From positions 1 through 46,938 of the forward strand of contig JANQBS010000284.1 of assembly GCA_033085395.1 (NCBI GenBank): 46,938 bases of DNA. Reading direction: 5' to 3'. Position numbers and translations under genes: made by a program. Position 1 is the stretch's first letter; every line of letters starts with the position of its first letter. A model generated the notes under the pieces. That model saw only the letters and a program-made list of their open reading frames with translations. It did not search any database and was not told where the DNA came from. Shown here one piece after another: positions 1-11,389 of the stretch. Source of the DNA: Xanthoparmelia taractica (taxonomy: Eukaryota > Ascomycota > Lecanoromycetes > Lecanorales > Parmeliaceae).

Positions 1-83
1 AGTATGGGATATCCCATACCTTTCGGTATGGTATTCGAAAAACTGGTCCCATACCATCAAATATACCACACCTTTCCAACCCG
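1..83 (-). mobile_element. MITE copy 1, partial (outer end only)
   Basis: This is the outer 83 bases of a short inverted-repeat element, in reverse orientation and cut by the window start. Its terminal repeat reads inward as CGGGTTGGAAAGGTGTGGTAT, one change from the 21-bp consensus seen in other copies, and is followed by TA at 84-85. The inner part matches copies at 8924, 11116, 41945 and 46772. It carries no coding capacity. Orientation is set relative to the copy at 11116. Confidence 0.85.
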
Positions 84-601
84 TACTCGTAGTCGAGCTA
101 TTAAAATAAAAATTAGAATTTAAAATAAACTTACTTTAAATTAAGAATTTTAAGCTAAATTTTATAATTTATATTAATTTAAATACTAAAATAAGAGCGT
201 ATATATAAGAATTATTAAATTTTTATAAATTTAAGTGAGTTTAAAGTTAAAAAGAAATTTAAAGTCTTGAAAGATTAAGTTAAAAGATTTTAAGTTAAGT
301 TAAGAAAGTAAAGTTAAAGTTAAATAAGTTTTAGAAAGTTAAGTTTAACTTATATACGTTAAAAGTAAATAAGAGTGAAGTTTAAAGCTTAGATTATAAA
401 AAGTAAATTTTATATATTAGATAGAAAAAGCGTAGTTTATGTGTAAGTTTATATATTTAAGTCTTTAAAGAATTTATTTTTTATAAATACTCTTAAGTTT
501 AATCTTTTTTTAATTATCTATATACTTCGATTTAATATGTTATTATAACTTAAAATATAATTAAATTTAAATTCCGATTTATTACGTCGCTAATATCGAT
601 T
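84..601. other. Non-coding AT-rich spacer with AAGTTAA-type low complexity
   Basis: No coding frame or known motif could be recognised here. From about 233 to 375 the plus strand is a run of variations on AAGTTAA and AAAGTTAAG, a simple low-complexity stretch. The rest is AT-rich sequence leading into the large degraded gene that starts near 602. Confidence 0.5.
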
Positions 602-1765
602 AAATTACTTATAATTACTTTAATTATTATATTAGCGGCGATCTCTTATATTCTAGAATTGACGAGGCGAAGTATATCGCTTTCGAAGCTAAGAAACTTA
701 ACTTATAGCGCTATTAATAGATATAGAAGCGTAGATAAAAAATTATAATATATTAGAAAAATACTTAGTCTAGAGAGCTTATAAAATAAGTAATATAATA
801 TAATTATAATAAAGATTTAGTCGATACTTATCTCAATAGACGAAATTTAACGAAGCGCATATAATATTCGAGAGAAGACTCTTCGTATTCTTGATATCGT
901 TTAGCTTAAGAAGATATATACATTATTTAGTAGAGATTCAAATAGATAGAATATTATTATTTGAAAGATTTAGTAATATTAAGATTAATAGATCGATTAA
1001 CTAAATCTTAGCGATTAGAGTAAGCACTATCTCGAATATATAACTCGCATCGCTATACATTTTACTTTCGTTATTATTTAGAATCTAGATATTCAAGTAA
1101 CTATTCGATAATTACGTAGAGATAAATTAGGGCGAGGCGATATAAGAAGAGTTACGAGTAAAGACTAAATTAAGATATATAGTATATCTAAAGATTAGCT
1201 TATAATCTTACGCGCGAAGTTATTATTAATCGTATCTAAATAAGCGAAATACGTTATCGAGAATAGTCGATAGCTATTATTAATAACGAATAATAATAAA
1301 TATTCTATAAAGACGCTATCTAATATTAAAAAGCGATAAAGAAAGTAACGCTTAGAATAGCGTAAGTTAAGCCTTATAAAGAATATAATAAATAGTTAAA
1401 ATTAGAATAAGAACGATAAAGAGTAAAGCGAGGACGATAAAAAATAAGGCGAGAACGAATAAAATTAAAGTGAGAATAATAAAGAGTAGAGTAAGAATAA
1501 GTAAGATTAAAATAAAAATAATAAAAAGTAGAATAAGAATAATTAAGATTAGGTCGAGAATAGCGATATTATTATAAATAAAGTCGACGTAGAAGATAAG
1601 AAGATTAAAGATAATAATATAAAGAATATTAACGGAGATCTTAATAGCGATAAGATAATAAATAAGAATTAAGAGGATAGCGACGCGAGGGAGAAATTAA
1701 AATAACGAATATTATATCGTCTTTAATATTATTATTAACGTCTAATTGCTTATATTCTTATAATA
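602..1765 (+). other. N-terminal segment of the large gene, with acidic Asp/Glu/Gln linker
   Basis: Reading position class 2, the first part (602-1380) gives a basic and hydrophobic mixed region. From about 1400 to 1690 the frame becomes extremely acidic and polar, with repeated NDEEQ-like and SENDEEQ-like units once TAA/TAG is read as Gln. Such a linker is typical of an unstructured region between folded domains in a nuclear protein. The repeat units follow a rough spacing of 8-12 codons. I cannot name a domain before the linker. The start codon is not identifiable. Confidence 0.5.
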
Positions 1766-2211
1766 ATCTTATCTTAACGATTTAAGATAGAATTATGCGA
1801 AAGAATCGAGTAACGACTAAAATAAATATCGATTATAAACGTATTACGATACTATAGAGTCTAATAGCAAGAAATCTCAGCTATATTAAGAATCTCAATT
1901 ATCTCAATTATCGATATATAAGGATTATAGCCGCATATTACGAACTATAGATAAAGATAGCGAATTACACGATATTATTAATAAGACTCGAACGATTTAT
2001 ACTATTATAAACTTCTCTATTAGTATTAAAGATAGTCTCGAAGATATTAAATTAATTTCGAAAAAAAGATCGCCCTAATATAACGAATAACTCGATAAAT
2101 ATATATGTATTTTCGATGCTGAAGGTATTAACGCTATTCGTAATTACTAATACTCTCGCCTAGTAGCTACTAATTAAAATCGTTTAAAAGCTTAATATTT
2201 AAAATATCTAA

Positions 2212-3420
2212 AAGTGAAACGAGAGTTTTAATATTAATATATTTAATTAATTATAAAAAGGCGTAAGATACGATAACGAAATAAAGCAGAGAGTGAGTAA
2301 GTTAATCTTCGTGAAATTTAATATATATAAGCATTATTAGCGAGAGATTAACGAAAAGTTAAATCGAGAATAACTACGAAATATGCTTTATTCTCTTACG
2401 TAGTAAGTTATTCGTTAAGACCTAAAGTATTAGTTAATATACGTAGTTCTAAGATCGAATAAAAATCTTAGACTTATATTCTATTCGTATTATATTAAAT
2501 ACGTAACTTCGGGTAATAGCACTATCTTTTATTATATTAATATAAATATATCGAGTTTTCTTAAATTAAGACGTAAGAATAATATTATTTAGAGTTGTAT
2601 CTCGCTAGATAATAAGTCTCTAGATAAAAACTATACGAAGATAATCCTCGAATTTCATTATAATATAAGAGTATAATAAGCGACTCTAAAAAAGTGAAAC
2701 TCGAAAGATTAAGATCTTAAGATCTTAGAATTTATTAAAAATATTATTATAATTTATATTAAAGAGAATATTAAGTGATAAGACGATTTTATCTCGATTC
2801 TCTATTAGCGAGATTAAGTAAGGATATTTAAATCTAAGACTATTTATAAATTTATAGCGATAAAGCGAAATTATAAAAGATAGCGTCGAATAATTTTATT
2901 ATAATTCGTCGACGTTAGAGAGAATAACTTTATTCTAGACTACGAGAAGTCTAATAACTAAGAGAATCTATATCTCGCTTATATCACTTAGATAGCCTCT
3001 ATTAAAACGCTCTCTGATTATTTAAATATATATAATCGTATATTATATAAGTTCCCCGCTAGCGTATAACTATATTTGAACTCTCTCGTATTATAAGTTC
3101 TAATTTATCGACGCACTTAGACTAATCTATAAGTGCTTCGATAAGTAGTAATTCTTCTAAATAATAATCGAGGATAAGTAAAGCGTATTATTAATATAAT
3201 TCGTCTAAACACTCTTTGAGCTTTTAAGATAACGTTTTAAAAATAGATAATAATCGAGATAACGAGTTTTAACGTAAACTCGTATTATCGAACACTAATT
3301 AATATTTCGTGAGTTTATGCGAATCGTAATAAATGAAATTTAGAAATAAATAAGAAATCGAAATAAGAAGTTAAATACGCTATCGCTAAATATACACGAT
3401 CTTAAACTATCAAGCGATAT
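2212..3420 (+). other. 2-oxoglutarate/Fe(II) dioxygenase-like domain (degraded)
   Basis: Class-1 frame. The stretch around 2500-2560 reads TSGNSTIFYYININISSFL. Reversing RIP gives a pattern FxHIDxNxP, which contains the HxD iron-binding motif of 2OG/Fe(II) oxygenases. Both ligands are mutated: His is TAT at 2533-2535 and Asp is AAT at 2539-2541. About 100 codons on, a segment like GQVRI-x5-IHGST supplies a candidate distal His (now TAT at 2845-2847), followed by an Arg-rich strand and a FVGVRE-like strand. Further on, PYKFPASVQLYLNS is well kept. I recall this order in large uncharacterised fungal proteins, but the assignment rests on memory of the pattern. The oxygenase class (protein, nucleic acid or small-molecule substrate) cannot be told. 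It would be inactive here. Confidence 0.5.
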
Positions 3421-5748
3421 TAGATCGTATATTATATCGTTATAATTTTCGATAGTCGTTACCTTTATAATTAATTAACTACTCACAATTTATTTATTAA
3501 TAAGATAAATAATATATATCTTTAATAAATCGACTTCGTAATTTAAACGTAGCTAGTTCTTATCTTAATAGAATCTCGCGCTATTTCTTTTACTTCTTTT
3601 TCTTTAAATTATATATTTAATTAACTATTCTAATACTAAGTCGAGTATTAAAATCGTCGTATATAGACGCGTAATTTATATATTCTTAATAAATTATCTA
3701 GTCACGTTCGCCCTAAGTAAGTTTCTCTATAATAAGACTCGCGTATTTCTTATATTATATTTATCGTTATTATAGAACTTCTACGCTAAAATTAACTCGA
3801 GAAATTAAATTATAAAAATTATTATAAAGAGTCTTATAATAGATATAAGATAAGAGAAGAATATATATAACGCGCTAAAGAAGAAAATAAAGAGACAATA
3901 TTTTATTAAGGCGAGATTAGATATTTTAATAAATAGAGTTAAATTCGCGAAAGCTTTTATATAGCTAAAGAATATATTTTCGTTTATATTTTATTAGAAT
4001 ATCTTTAAGATATAATTAAAAAAGTATAAGCTAATTATAGCGTGAAAAATTATTAATTTATATTTATATTATCGTAAGAGAAAGCGATTATTTATAATAA
4101 TTTTATTATCGACTAAGACGATATCGAAGATACACTTTCTATCTCTTAATAAAATCGATATATTCGCGCGATCGAGTTTAATTACCCGCTATACGATCTT
4201 TTATATCTCGAAAATATTAAAGAAAAAGAAGTTCTTATCTAATATTACGTTAAAAGAGCTTAAGTTTAATATATTTAAGAAGTTATTAAAGAAAAAGAGC
4301 GTATATTAATTAAATATACTCGAGCGAATTATATATAAGATTAAGAATATAGACTTAATAATAAATATCGCTTATAAATTTAGAGCGATCGTATTATAGA
4401 TATATAGAAGTAAAGAGAATTCGATCGCCTTTACTATTAAGATCGCTAAGTGCGAAAATCTAGATATTTATTTAATATATCTAGCTTTATTATCTTTCTA
4501 TTAAGCTAATCGAAACTTAGTCTTCACTCGTCATATATTATTAATAACGATATATAAAAAATTATCTACTCGACGCCGATAATCGCGATTAGATTTATAT
4601 AATAATATTAATTTTTAGTTAACGCTTAATAGTCTTAGCAATTAGATATATCAAGCTAGTTAAATTCGCTATTTAGCTTATATAAGAATATCTTAACTAG
4701 TCTTATCTTTATAATAACACGATCGCGATAAGCTAATTTATTTAATTTTCTTATTTCTATAGCGACGAAAGATTATCTTTCACTTCTTTTTATAGTAACT
4801 TAATTATTTATATACTCTACGATCTTAAGCTTCTCGTATCTTAACGTAATATTATATACGCTTAATTAATAGACGTAAGATATTTAATGTTTAGATAAAT
4901 AACGATATTAAGTAAAAAGAAACGATAATAGATAGCGGTGAAGGTGACTTAAATAAAGTTACAGAAGCAGAAGATACGCGTATTAGAATATACTATTTTA
5001 TTTAATATATTAATACGCTACGTGAAAAGTAGACGCACGAAGTTATCGAATACCTTAATATTATTAACGATAATAAAGAGAATATAGACATTAAAAGCTC
5101 GAGATTAAAACGAAGAAAAGAGAATTAATCTATCGAAGTCTAAGATCAAATCGCGACGTATTTAATTATTTATAACTACGTTAAATTCTCGCTAATAAAA
5201 GTAGATTACGCGAGCTTATTAAATAAATTAAATAGCTTAAATAAGAATCGAAAGAGTATAATTATCGAGAAGATAAGTAAACTTATCTTCTTATCGAATA
5301 TTAAATACGCTAATAACGTTAGTAATTAATAGAGCTCGACGATAATAAACTTTAATCGCGAAAATTAACGATTATTAATACGAGTAATAATCTTTATAAT
5401 TCCTAAACGAGAATCTAACTACGCATAAAGCAAGATAATAGTTATTCGTTATTAATATTAGATCGTAAGTAATAATTAAGAAATAGTTATAAGTAAGATA
5501 ATAAAGAATATTATAGATCGACTCTAATAAGCGCTTTCTCTTTTCTTCTTATTCATAGCTTATTTTTAATAAAATATATTAATATCTTAATAGTCGTTTA
5601 ATCTTAGCTTTATCAAAGACTTAGTCGAATAGACTTAATAATTAAGCTTGATAAATATTATCTTAAACCCTCTTCTCTCTCCTTTATATAACTTTATCTC
5701 TATATTTATATCGTAATATATTTTAAATAATATCGAAAGTAAATATTT

Positions 5749-8220
5749 ATTTCCTTAACTCTAAATAGATAATATTATTATATATATCGCATAAAGAGAA
5801 CTTCACTAATATAGTTTAAGAATAGCAATTGAATTCACGATAAGCTTTATATTTTATATATTTATCGAAAAGATAAGCAAGTTCGATAATATTAGATAAA
5901 CGAAAGAAATACGATACGATTATATTATCGTCTTAATCTCGTGAAGACGATAATAATACGAGACAACGATATTAACTATCGATAAGAATCTTTGCATTAT
6001 ATATACGATAGTGTTAACGATATCACGACTTAGTCGAATTCGCGACGTCATATATTAGATAAAAATCGTGAAAAAAATTATTAATAAGAGTTTAATCTAA
6101 TAGAAAGTAATTTTTATTTATTTTTATTTCTCTCGCCGAGATTAAATTACTTAAAAATAAAGTCTCGTCGAAAGTATATCGCTAATAATAATTAATTAAA
6201 TTATATTTTATCTTTCATAAATAGCGGCGACGATAAGACGCGAAATTATATCATAAATATTCTTTAAGATAATAAGAAGTCTAGAAGTTAAGCGAAACGT
6301 TAATAGTCGAAGTATTATAAGCGTATTTTTAACTTAATAATATCGATTTATATAATTAAAATTATAATAGAGTAGATAAAAGATAATTTATCTTTATGAC
6401 TAGAATATAATCGAGATACTTTAAGTAAATTTATAGCGCGCACATAACTATTAAAAAAGAGAAGATTTCACGAGTTATTAGAATCTAACGTTATAGACGA
6501 TTAAATAAACTCGAGTAATACGTCGATCTTAATAAAGGCGCGACGAATATATACTTTTATTTAGTAAATGTAAGTAAGAGCTAAAGATATATTATAGCTT
6601 TTCGATTTTCTTAATAATTTTAGATCTTAAGTTATAAATAAGACGCGACTTATTATATAAAATATAATAAACTTATCGCACTATAATATCGAATAAAAAC
6701 GCAATCTTTCTAAGCGACTATAAGATAATCTTAATTTTATCTTAATAGATTATAATAAATCTAAGAAACGTATAAGTCGACTTTATAGAAGTATTATCTA
6801 ACTTCTTTTTAAAGATATAATTAATTCTTAATATTAATAATTATTTTCGTATTATATCACGTTTTCTTTTATAATTAAACGATAGCGTTTAAATTAAGAT
6901 AGCAAAGCGCTTATCTCTTTTAGTTCTTTTTATCTAAAATCGTGATTTTAATAATTACAACGTTATATTACGCGATTTTTAAATATAATCTAAATATTAG
7001 AAAAGTTTAACGATAAGATAAATAAGAGATTAAAAATATTTTTAACGCTTTATAAGAAAGACGTTATTAACTAGAATATAGTTATCTTCGTATAAATTAA
7101 AAACGTTTAAGATAATTAGAAGAAGAAGAGAAAAATAAAGATTATTATTATAATTCATTATCAAATTTTTTAGCATATAATAAACTCTATTGCTTCTCTA
7201 ATAATTCGTAAGATCGAAGATCGCTTCGTGAATTTACTTAAGAACCTTAAAGCTATATTAGATTATGAAGTTATCGCGCGCGAGCTTAAAGAGAAAAGCT
7301 TTATATACTTTAATTAATCTAATTATTTTTATTAAAGAATAATAAATAATATTAAAGAGAATAAGAATAAGAAGATAGATTATCTTATAAATCGATTATC
7401 TATAAAAAAATCTAATGACTAATATTACTCTTAATATATAAAGAAGTTTAAAAATATTAGAATCGCTATAATACGCGAGTAAAAGAAATAGCTAGACGAA
7501 GATAATAATAAGAACAATAAAGATATATATATCTTAATACTTAAGTATAACGACGATCGATTCTTAAAGTAAATCGTCGCTAATAATAGATAAATACTTA
7601 ATAAGTTATAATATAGAGATAATTTAAGAGACGAAGAGTATTTTTAATAAAGAGAGAATATTATAAGCGATAAAAGACATAAAATCTTTTAGAGCGAGTT
7701 AGATAATAGAGTAATAAAGCTTAAGATAGATATAATAGATCGTGAATTAAGCGAGTAATATTAGAATTAGTTTATATATAAATAGATTAAGATAAAGATC
7801 GATTTTAAGAGATATTAATATTTTCTTTAATTATATTTACGATAAAAGTAAGTATAATATTAACTATTAAGATAGACTTAACGTAGTCTCGATCTTAAAT
7901 AATATAAATAATTAAAGTATATGCGAAAAGAACGATAATCTATTAAAAGTATAAATATAATGCGATAAATAAAGGCGCGATAATTGCGAAAGTGATAGAT
8001 TTAGAATAAAGATCGCGGCTAATTAAATTTTCGACGATTGTAGATTAAATAATAAAACTCGCTAATATCGCTGATGATTAAAAGAGTTACTAATAATGCT
8101 AACGAGAATTGAAAGTTGCTAATCGAGCTTATTGGGCTTTTGATAATAGATATAGGCTAACGAACACCATTGGCGACGCTAGAGAGTAAAGTCTGCTAAA
8201 ACCCAAATTTACTTTTTGTC
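5749..8220 (+). other. C-terminal region of the large gene, class-1 frame, with a low-RIP island
   Basis: A long class-1 frame reads with Gln/Trp-type stops only. It passes a P-loop-like but incomplete motif (NSGDDKTRNYIINIL near 6220-6262) that lacks the canonical GKS/T. It then runs through charged helical sequence such as RRIYTFIQQM near 6535 and DRFVNLLKNLKAILDYE near 7215-7270, and a strongly Arg/Glu/Gln-rich segment near 7560-8000. At about 8040-8220 the sequence abruptly keeps CpA, TpG and CpC, as if this part had no duplicate to trigger RIP. No family could be assigned. Confidence 0.45.
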
Positions 8221-8222
8221 GA

Positions 8223-8790
8223 TACGTCTTTAGCTTTATTAATCGATTACGCGTTAAGATAATATCTATAAATATTATTATACTTTATTAAAATATTAAA
8301 TTCTATTTACTCGATGCTATTAATAGTTAATATATTAATTAACTTATTTATATTAATAGAATAAATCTACGTAACGATCTCGACGGCGTTAAGAAATAAT
8401 ATAACGCTTTAAAAGCTAGGTTTCGTAACTTATTTGATAAATTATTTACTTTATTTAAATCGATACGTTATATTATTAAGAATATATAAAGTAAACGAGA
8501 TTCGACGAATTATATTTCTAGTATTATTCCTAATAGTAAGAATATTAATATCGTTATTACGAAAGCTACTTAAGTTTTATTAGTATATAAGTATATTAAT
8601 AACGAACTAAGAAGACTTAGAAGAGATCTTTCTTAATCTATCGATAACTTTATAATAATAAGTCTACTTAAAGAACTAAGATATTAGAAGAATATTTAAT
8701 ATAATATCTACGAATTTTATAAATTTTATAACGTATTATAATTCTTAAATCGTTATAATTAAGTAAATATAATAAAGACAAGTAAGATCA
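8223..8790 (+). other. Last coding segment of the large gene (class-3 frame)
   Basis: Frame class 3 opens at about 8223 and reads DLDGVKKQYNALKARFRNLF from 8376, then a helical charged region ending near 8790. It resembles a coiled-coil or helical-bundle tail. It follows the class-1 segment without overlap, so an intron or frameshift near 8220 is likely. An alternative is that it is the degraded N-terminal gag of Gypsy-A, which continues beyond the MITE at 8924. I could not decide between these. Confidence 0.35.
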
Positions 8791-8923
8791 GTATAACATT
8801 AATTTTTTTTTATTTAAACTTTATTTTATAACGCTTATAGACTAACGATTATAATAGTAACGAATTTAGCTATAATAATTCTTTAAGATCTTACTATTTT
8901 AATAGCTTAAATTCTTACGACTA

Positions 8924-9195
8924 CGGGTCGGAAAGGTGTGGTATATTTGATGGTATGGGACCAGTTTTTCGAATACCATACCGAAAGGTATAAGATATCC
9001 CATACTCCCATTAGGTTTTTAATAAATATATTACGTAATATTTTATTATATTCTAAAAATACGTAAAAAGCTTAAGCGAACGCTTATATAATTATAAAAT
9101 TCTATAAATAGATTAAAAAGATATAATTTTTTAGAAAAAGTTGAAAAAAAGTTGAAAACGACTATGTTTAACAGATATCACACCTTTCCGACTTA
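8924..9195 (+). mobile_element. MITE copy 2, complete, 272 bp
   Basis: A complete non-autonomous inverted-repeat element. The left end reads CGGGTCGGAAAGGTGTGGTAT, and the right end is the inverse with RIP-like C-to-T changes (CCGACTTA instead of CCGACCCG). TA flanks both sides (8922-8923 and 9196-9197), pointing to a Tc1/mariner-like transposase acting in trans. The interior holds inverted GGTATGGG/CCCATAC motifs able to fold. It shares the variant GGTATAAGATAT with the copy at the window's right end. No coding capacity. Confidence 0.9.
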
Positions 9196-9639
9196 TACTT
9201 ACGATCAATCTTTCTTTCTTTACGATAGTGGAAATAACTATTAGAATAATAATAACATTAATTTATTATAGATATAATTATAATAGTAGTAAGAGCCTTC
9301 GCTTGATATTCGCTAGTCTCTTTAAATTATTAACAAAAATATAAACGCGTGTTCTTTTAAGACGAATTAAATATAACTAAATTTAAACGATAATAGCTAT
9401 AAAAGCAATCGTTTTGAGAATCGAAATTCTTTTAGATCGTACTTTAATAAATCTTAATAACGTTCTTATATTAAGGCGTATTAATATTATATCGAGTCTA
9501 AGAAAGAAAACGAATTTATAAACAACTAGAAATAATATAATATCTACGAAGAAGTATTCTATTAAGAAGCGAAATAAATACACGAACGAGCTATTAAGAA
9601 TAAGAAACACTCGGATTCTAATAACTAGAAATATTAGGA

Positions 9640-11113
9640 TCGCGATAACATAGTGAAAGCTTACTTTCTTACGAAATTAGCGCAGATATATCGATATCGT
9701 CACTACGACTCGAATTTCGAATTTAATAATCGATTGTATAAATATATTCGTATTGCTTATAATAGCAAGCAAAGCTCGAGAGTCGCTATAAAGACGACTA
9801 CTTAATTACTTTCTATTTTAATAGTATTAGCTATCTCTATTATAGTCACGAAAGTAAAAATATTAGAATTAAAAGATATTAAAGAATTAGAAACGATATT
9901 TTATGCGTCGAAAGTTATTTATTTTAATATTATCGACTTTTCTAAAGAAAATTATACTTTTCGAGATTATCGCTTCGTTATCGCTTTAATAATATTCTTT
10001 CTAATTAATAAAAACTACGAATTATACTTTAATATTAAATATATTATAAGTTTTATCGATTGAAAGTTTCTTCTCGAGATTTTTTTAGAAATCTTTATTA
10101 AAAAAATAGCGATACTTATAATTATATAAGACTTAAGAATAAATACTTATAATATTAACGAATATATTCGCTTAAAGATATATCTTTTTAATAAAAATAA
10201 TATAATATATATTTAGCGAGAATTTTATATCGTTAATAATCTTATTATTAAGACTCTCGTTAAGATTAATATTATTAAGTTAAAAGAGATTATTCTTAAT
10301 ATAGTAAGAAATATTATAATTATTACTTCGTGTAAAAATATCGAAGTATCTATTATCTCTATTAATTCTCGATTATAAATTAAAATTATTATCTTTAATA
10401 ATAAAAGAATAATTATTTTATCTTATTCTATTATTATTATTTCTATTATTAATCTTAAACGTCGATTTCTTAATTTATCTACGAATTATAACTTTATTTT
10501 TAAATCTTAGAAGCTTAATACTCTCTTCGTTTATATTTACGTTATAAATTATAACGTATTAAAAGTCTTCGTGAGAAACGATATTAATCGCGCTATTAAT
10601 CTATTTCGTAAGATTAAGCTTAATATCGTTATAACTTACGAAGTAATTAAGAACTTCTTAATCGATACTTTTTAATATAATCTTATTATTAAAATATCGA
10701 AGCGAGCTAGATCTTAGAAATAAATTAAGTCTAACTTACGAAAGCTAATAGCTACTATTATTATTTTTATAACTATTATAGCTTCTTTCGCTTAAGCGAT
10801 AAAAGAAGTATATTTTATAAAAATTATTATTTATAATACTTCGAAAGCTCGTTCTACGCTTATTATAGTAATAGTAGATTTTTCTTTTTTATAATAGAAT
10901 ATAAATAATATTAGAAACGTATCTAAGTTAATAAATAAATATTTCTCTTTTTAATAATTAAAGAGATCTTTATAAATTAGATTAAATATAAATATATTTA
11001 TTAGATTAAAAGAATAAAGAAATTATTAATAAAGAATTTGATAAGTTATATTTCTAGAATCGAATAAAGTGAACTATTATTACTACGCTTTTCTTATTCT
11101 CGTGCTTCGTTAT
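9640..11113 (+). pseudogene. Gypsy-A gag C-terminus (zinc finger) and retropepsin-like protease
   Basis: In class-2 frame a finger of type C-x2-C-x5-F-x5-L-H-x-H-I-R occupies 9695-9760. The Cys codons are now TAT (9695) and TAC (9704) and the His codons TAT, all RIP-type changes. The aspartic protease active site, normally DTGC, is at 10031-10042 and now reads N-I-K-Y, followed by SFID-KFL. Downstream, to about 11095, is the conserved domain after the protease with text like VFVRNDINRAINL near 10565-10605. This finger followed by protease is characteristic of one group of fungal Gypsy elements and recurs in Gypsy-B and Gypsy-C here. The product would normally process the polyprotein. It is dead here and is followed directly by a MITE. 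Confidence 0.8.
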
Positions 11114-11115
11114 TA

Positions 11116-11387
11116 CGGGTCGGAAAGATGTGATATATTTGATGGTATGGGACTAGTTTTTCGAATACCATACCGAAAGGTATGGGATATCCCATACTCC
11201 CATTAGGTTTTTAATAAATATATTACGTAATATTTTATTATATTCTAAAAATACGTAAAAAGCTTAAGCGAACGCTTATATAATTATAAAATTCTATAAA
11301 TAGATTAAAAAGATATAATTTTTTAGAAAAAGTTGAAAAAAAGTTGAAAACGACTATGTTTAACAGATACCACACCTTTCCGACCCG
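11116..11387 (+). mobile_element. MITE copy 3, complete, 272 bp, inside Gypsy-A pol
   Basis: The ends are CGGGTCGGAAAGATGTGATAT (left, two G-to-A changes) and a perfect inverse of the consensus on the right. TA is duplicated at 11114-11115 and 11388-11389. It sits between the protease and reverse transcriptase parts of Gypsy-A, so it inserted after that element. The interior is near identical to the copy at 8924 but keeps GGTATGGGATAT. This copy defines the family ends best. Confidence 0.92.
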
Positions 11388-11389
11388 TA

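Larger units (their letters stand above)
602..8790 (+). pseudogene. Very large RIP-degraded gene with a dioxygenase-like domain, family unnamed
   Basis: A forward-strand coding remnant fills almost the whole interval between two MITE copies. The best frame is position class 2 for about 602-1765, class 1 for about 2212-4910, class 2 for about 4930-5740, class 1 for about 5749-8220 and class 3 for 8223-8790. The changes of frame could be introns or small indels. Within each segment nearly all stops are TAA or TAG where Gln or Trp would be expected, and long runs otherwise read as protein with retained Pro, Asp, Glu and Arg. If it is one gene it would encode about 2,700 residues, unusually large. 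I recognise only an acidic N-terminal linker and a 2-oxoglutarate/Fe(II) oxygenase-like region. No transposase, polymerase or helicase motif was certain. It may be transposon cargo, a transposon gene or a captured host gene. Confidence 0.6.

Noticed and set aside
6220..6262. P-loop ATPase motif NSGDDKTRNY
   Set aside because: It lacks GKS/T even after allowing RIP changes in the obvious positions, and no Walker B motif was found after it.
9383..9610. Minus-strand open frame of 75 codons
   Set aside because: It lies antisense to the gag region of Gypsy-A and has only AT-rich hydrophobic composition; chance in RIP-mutated DNA.
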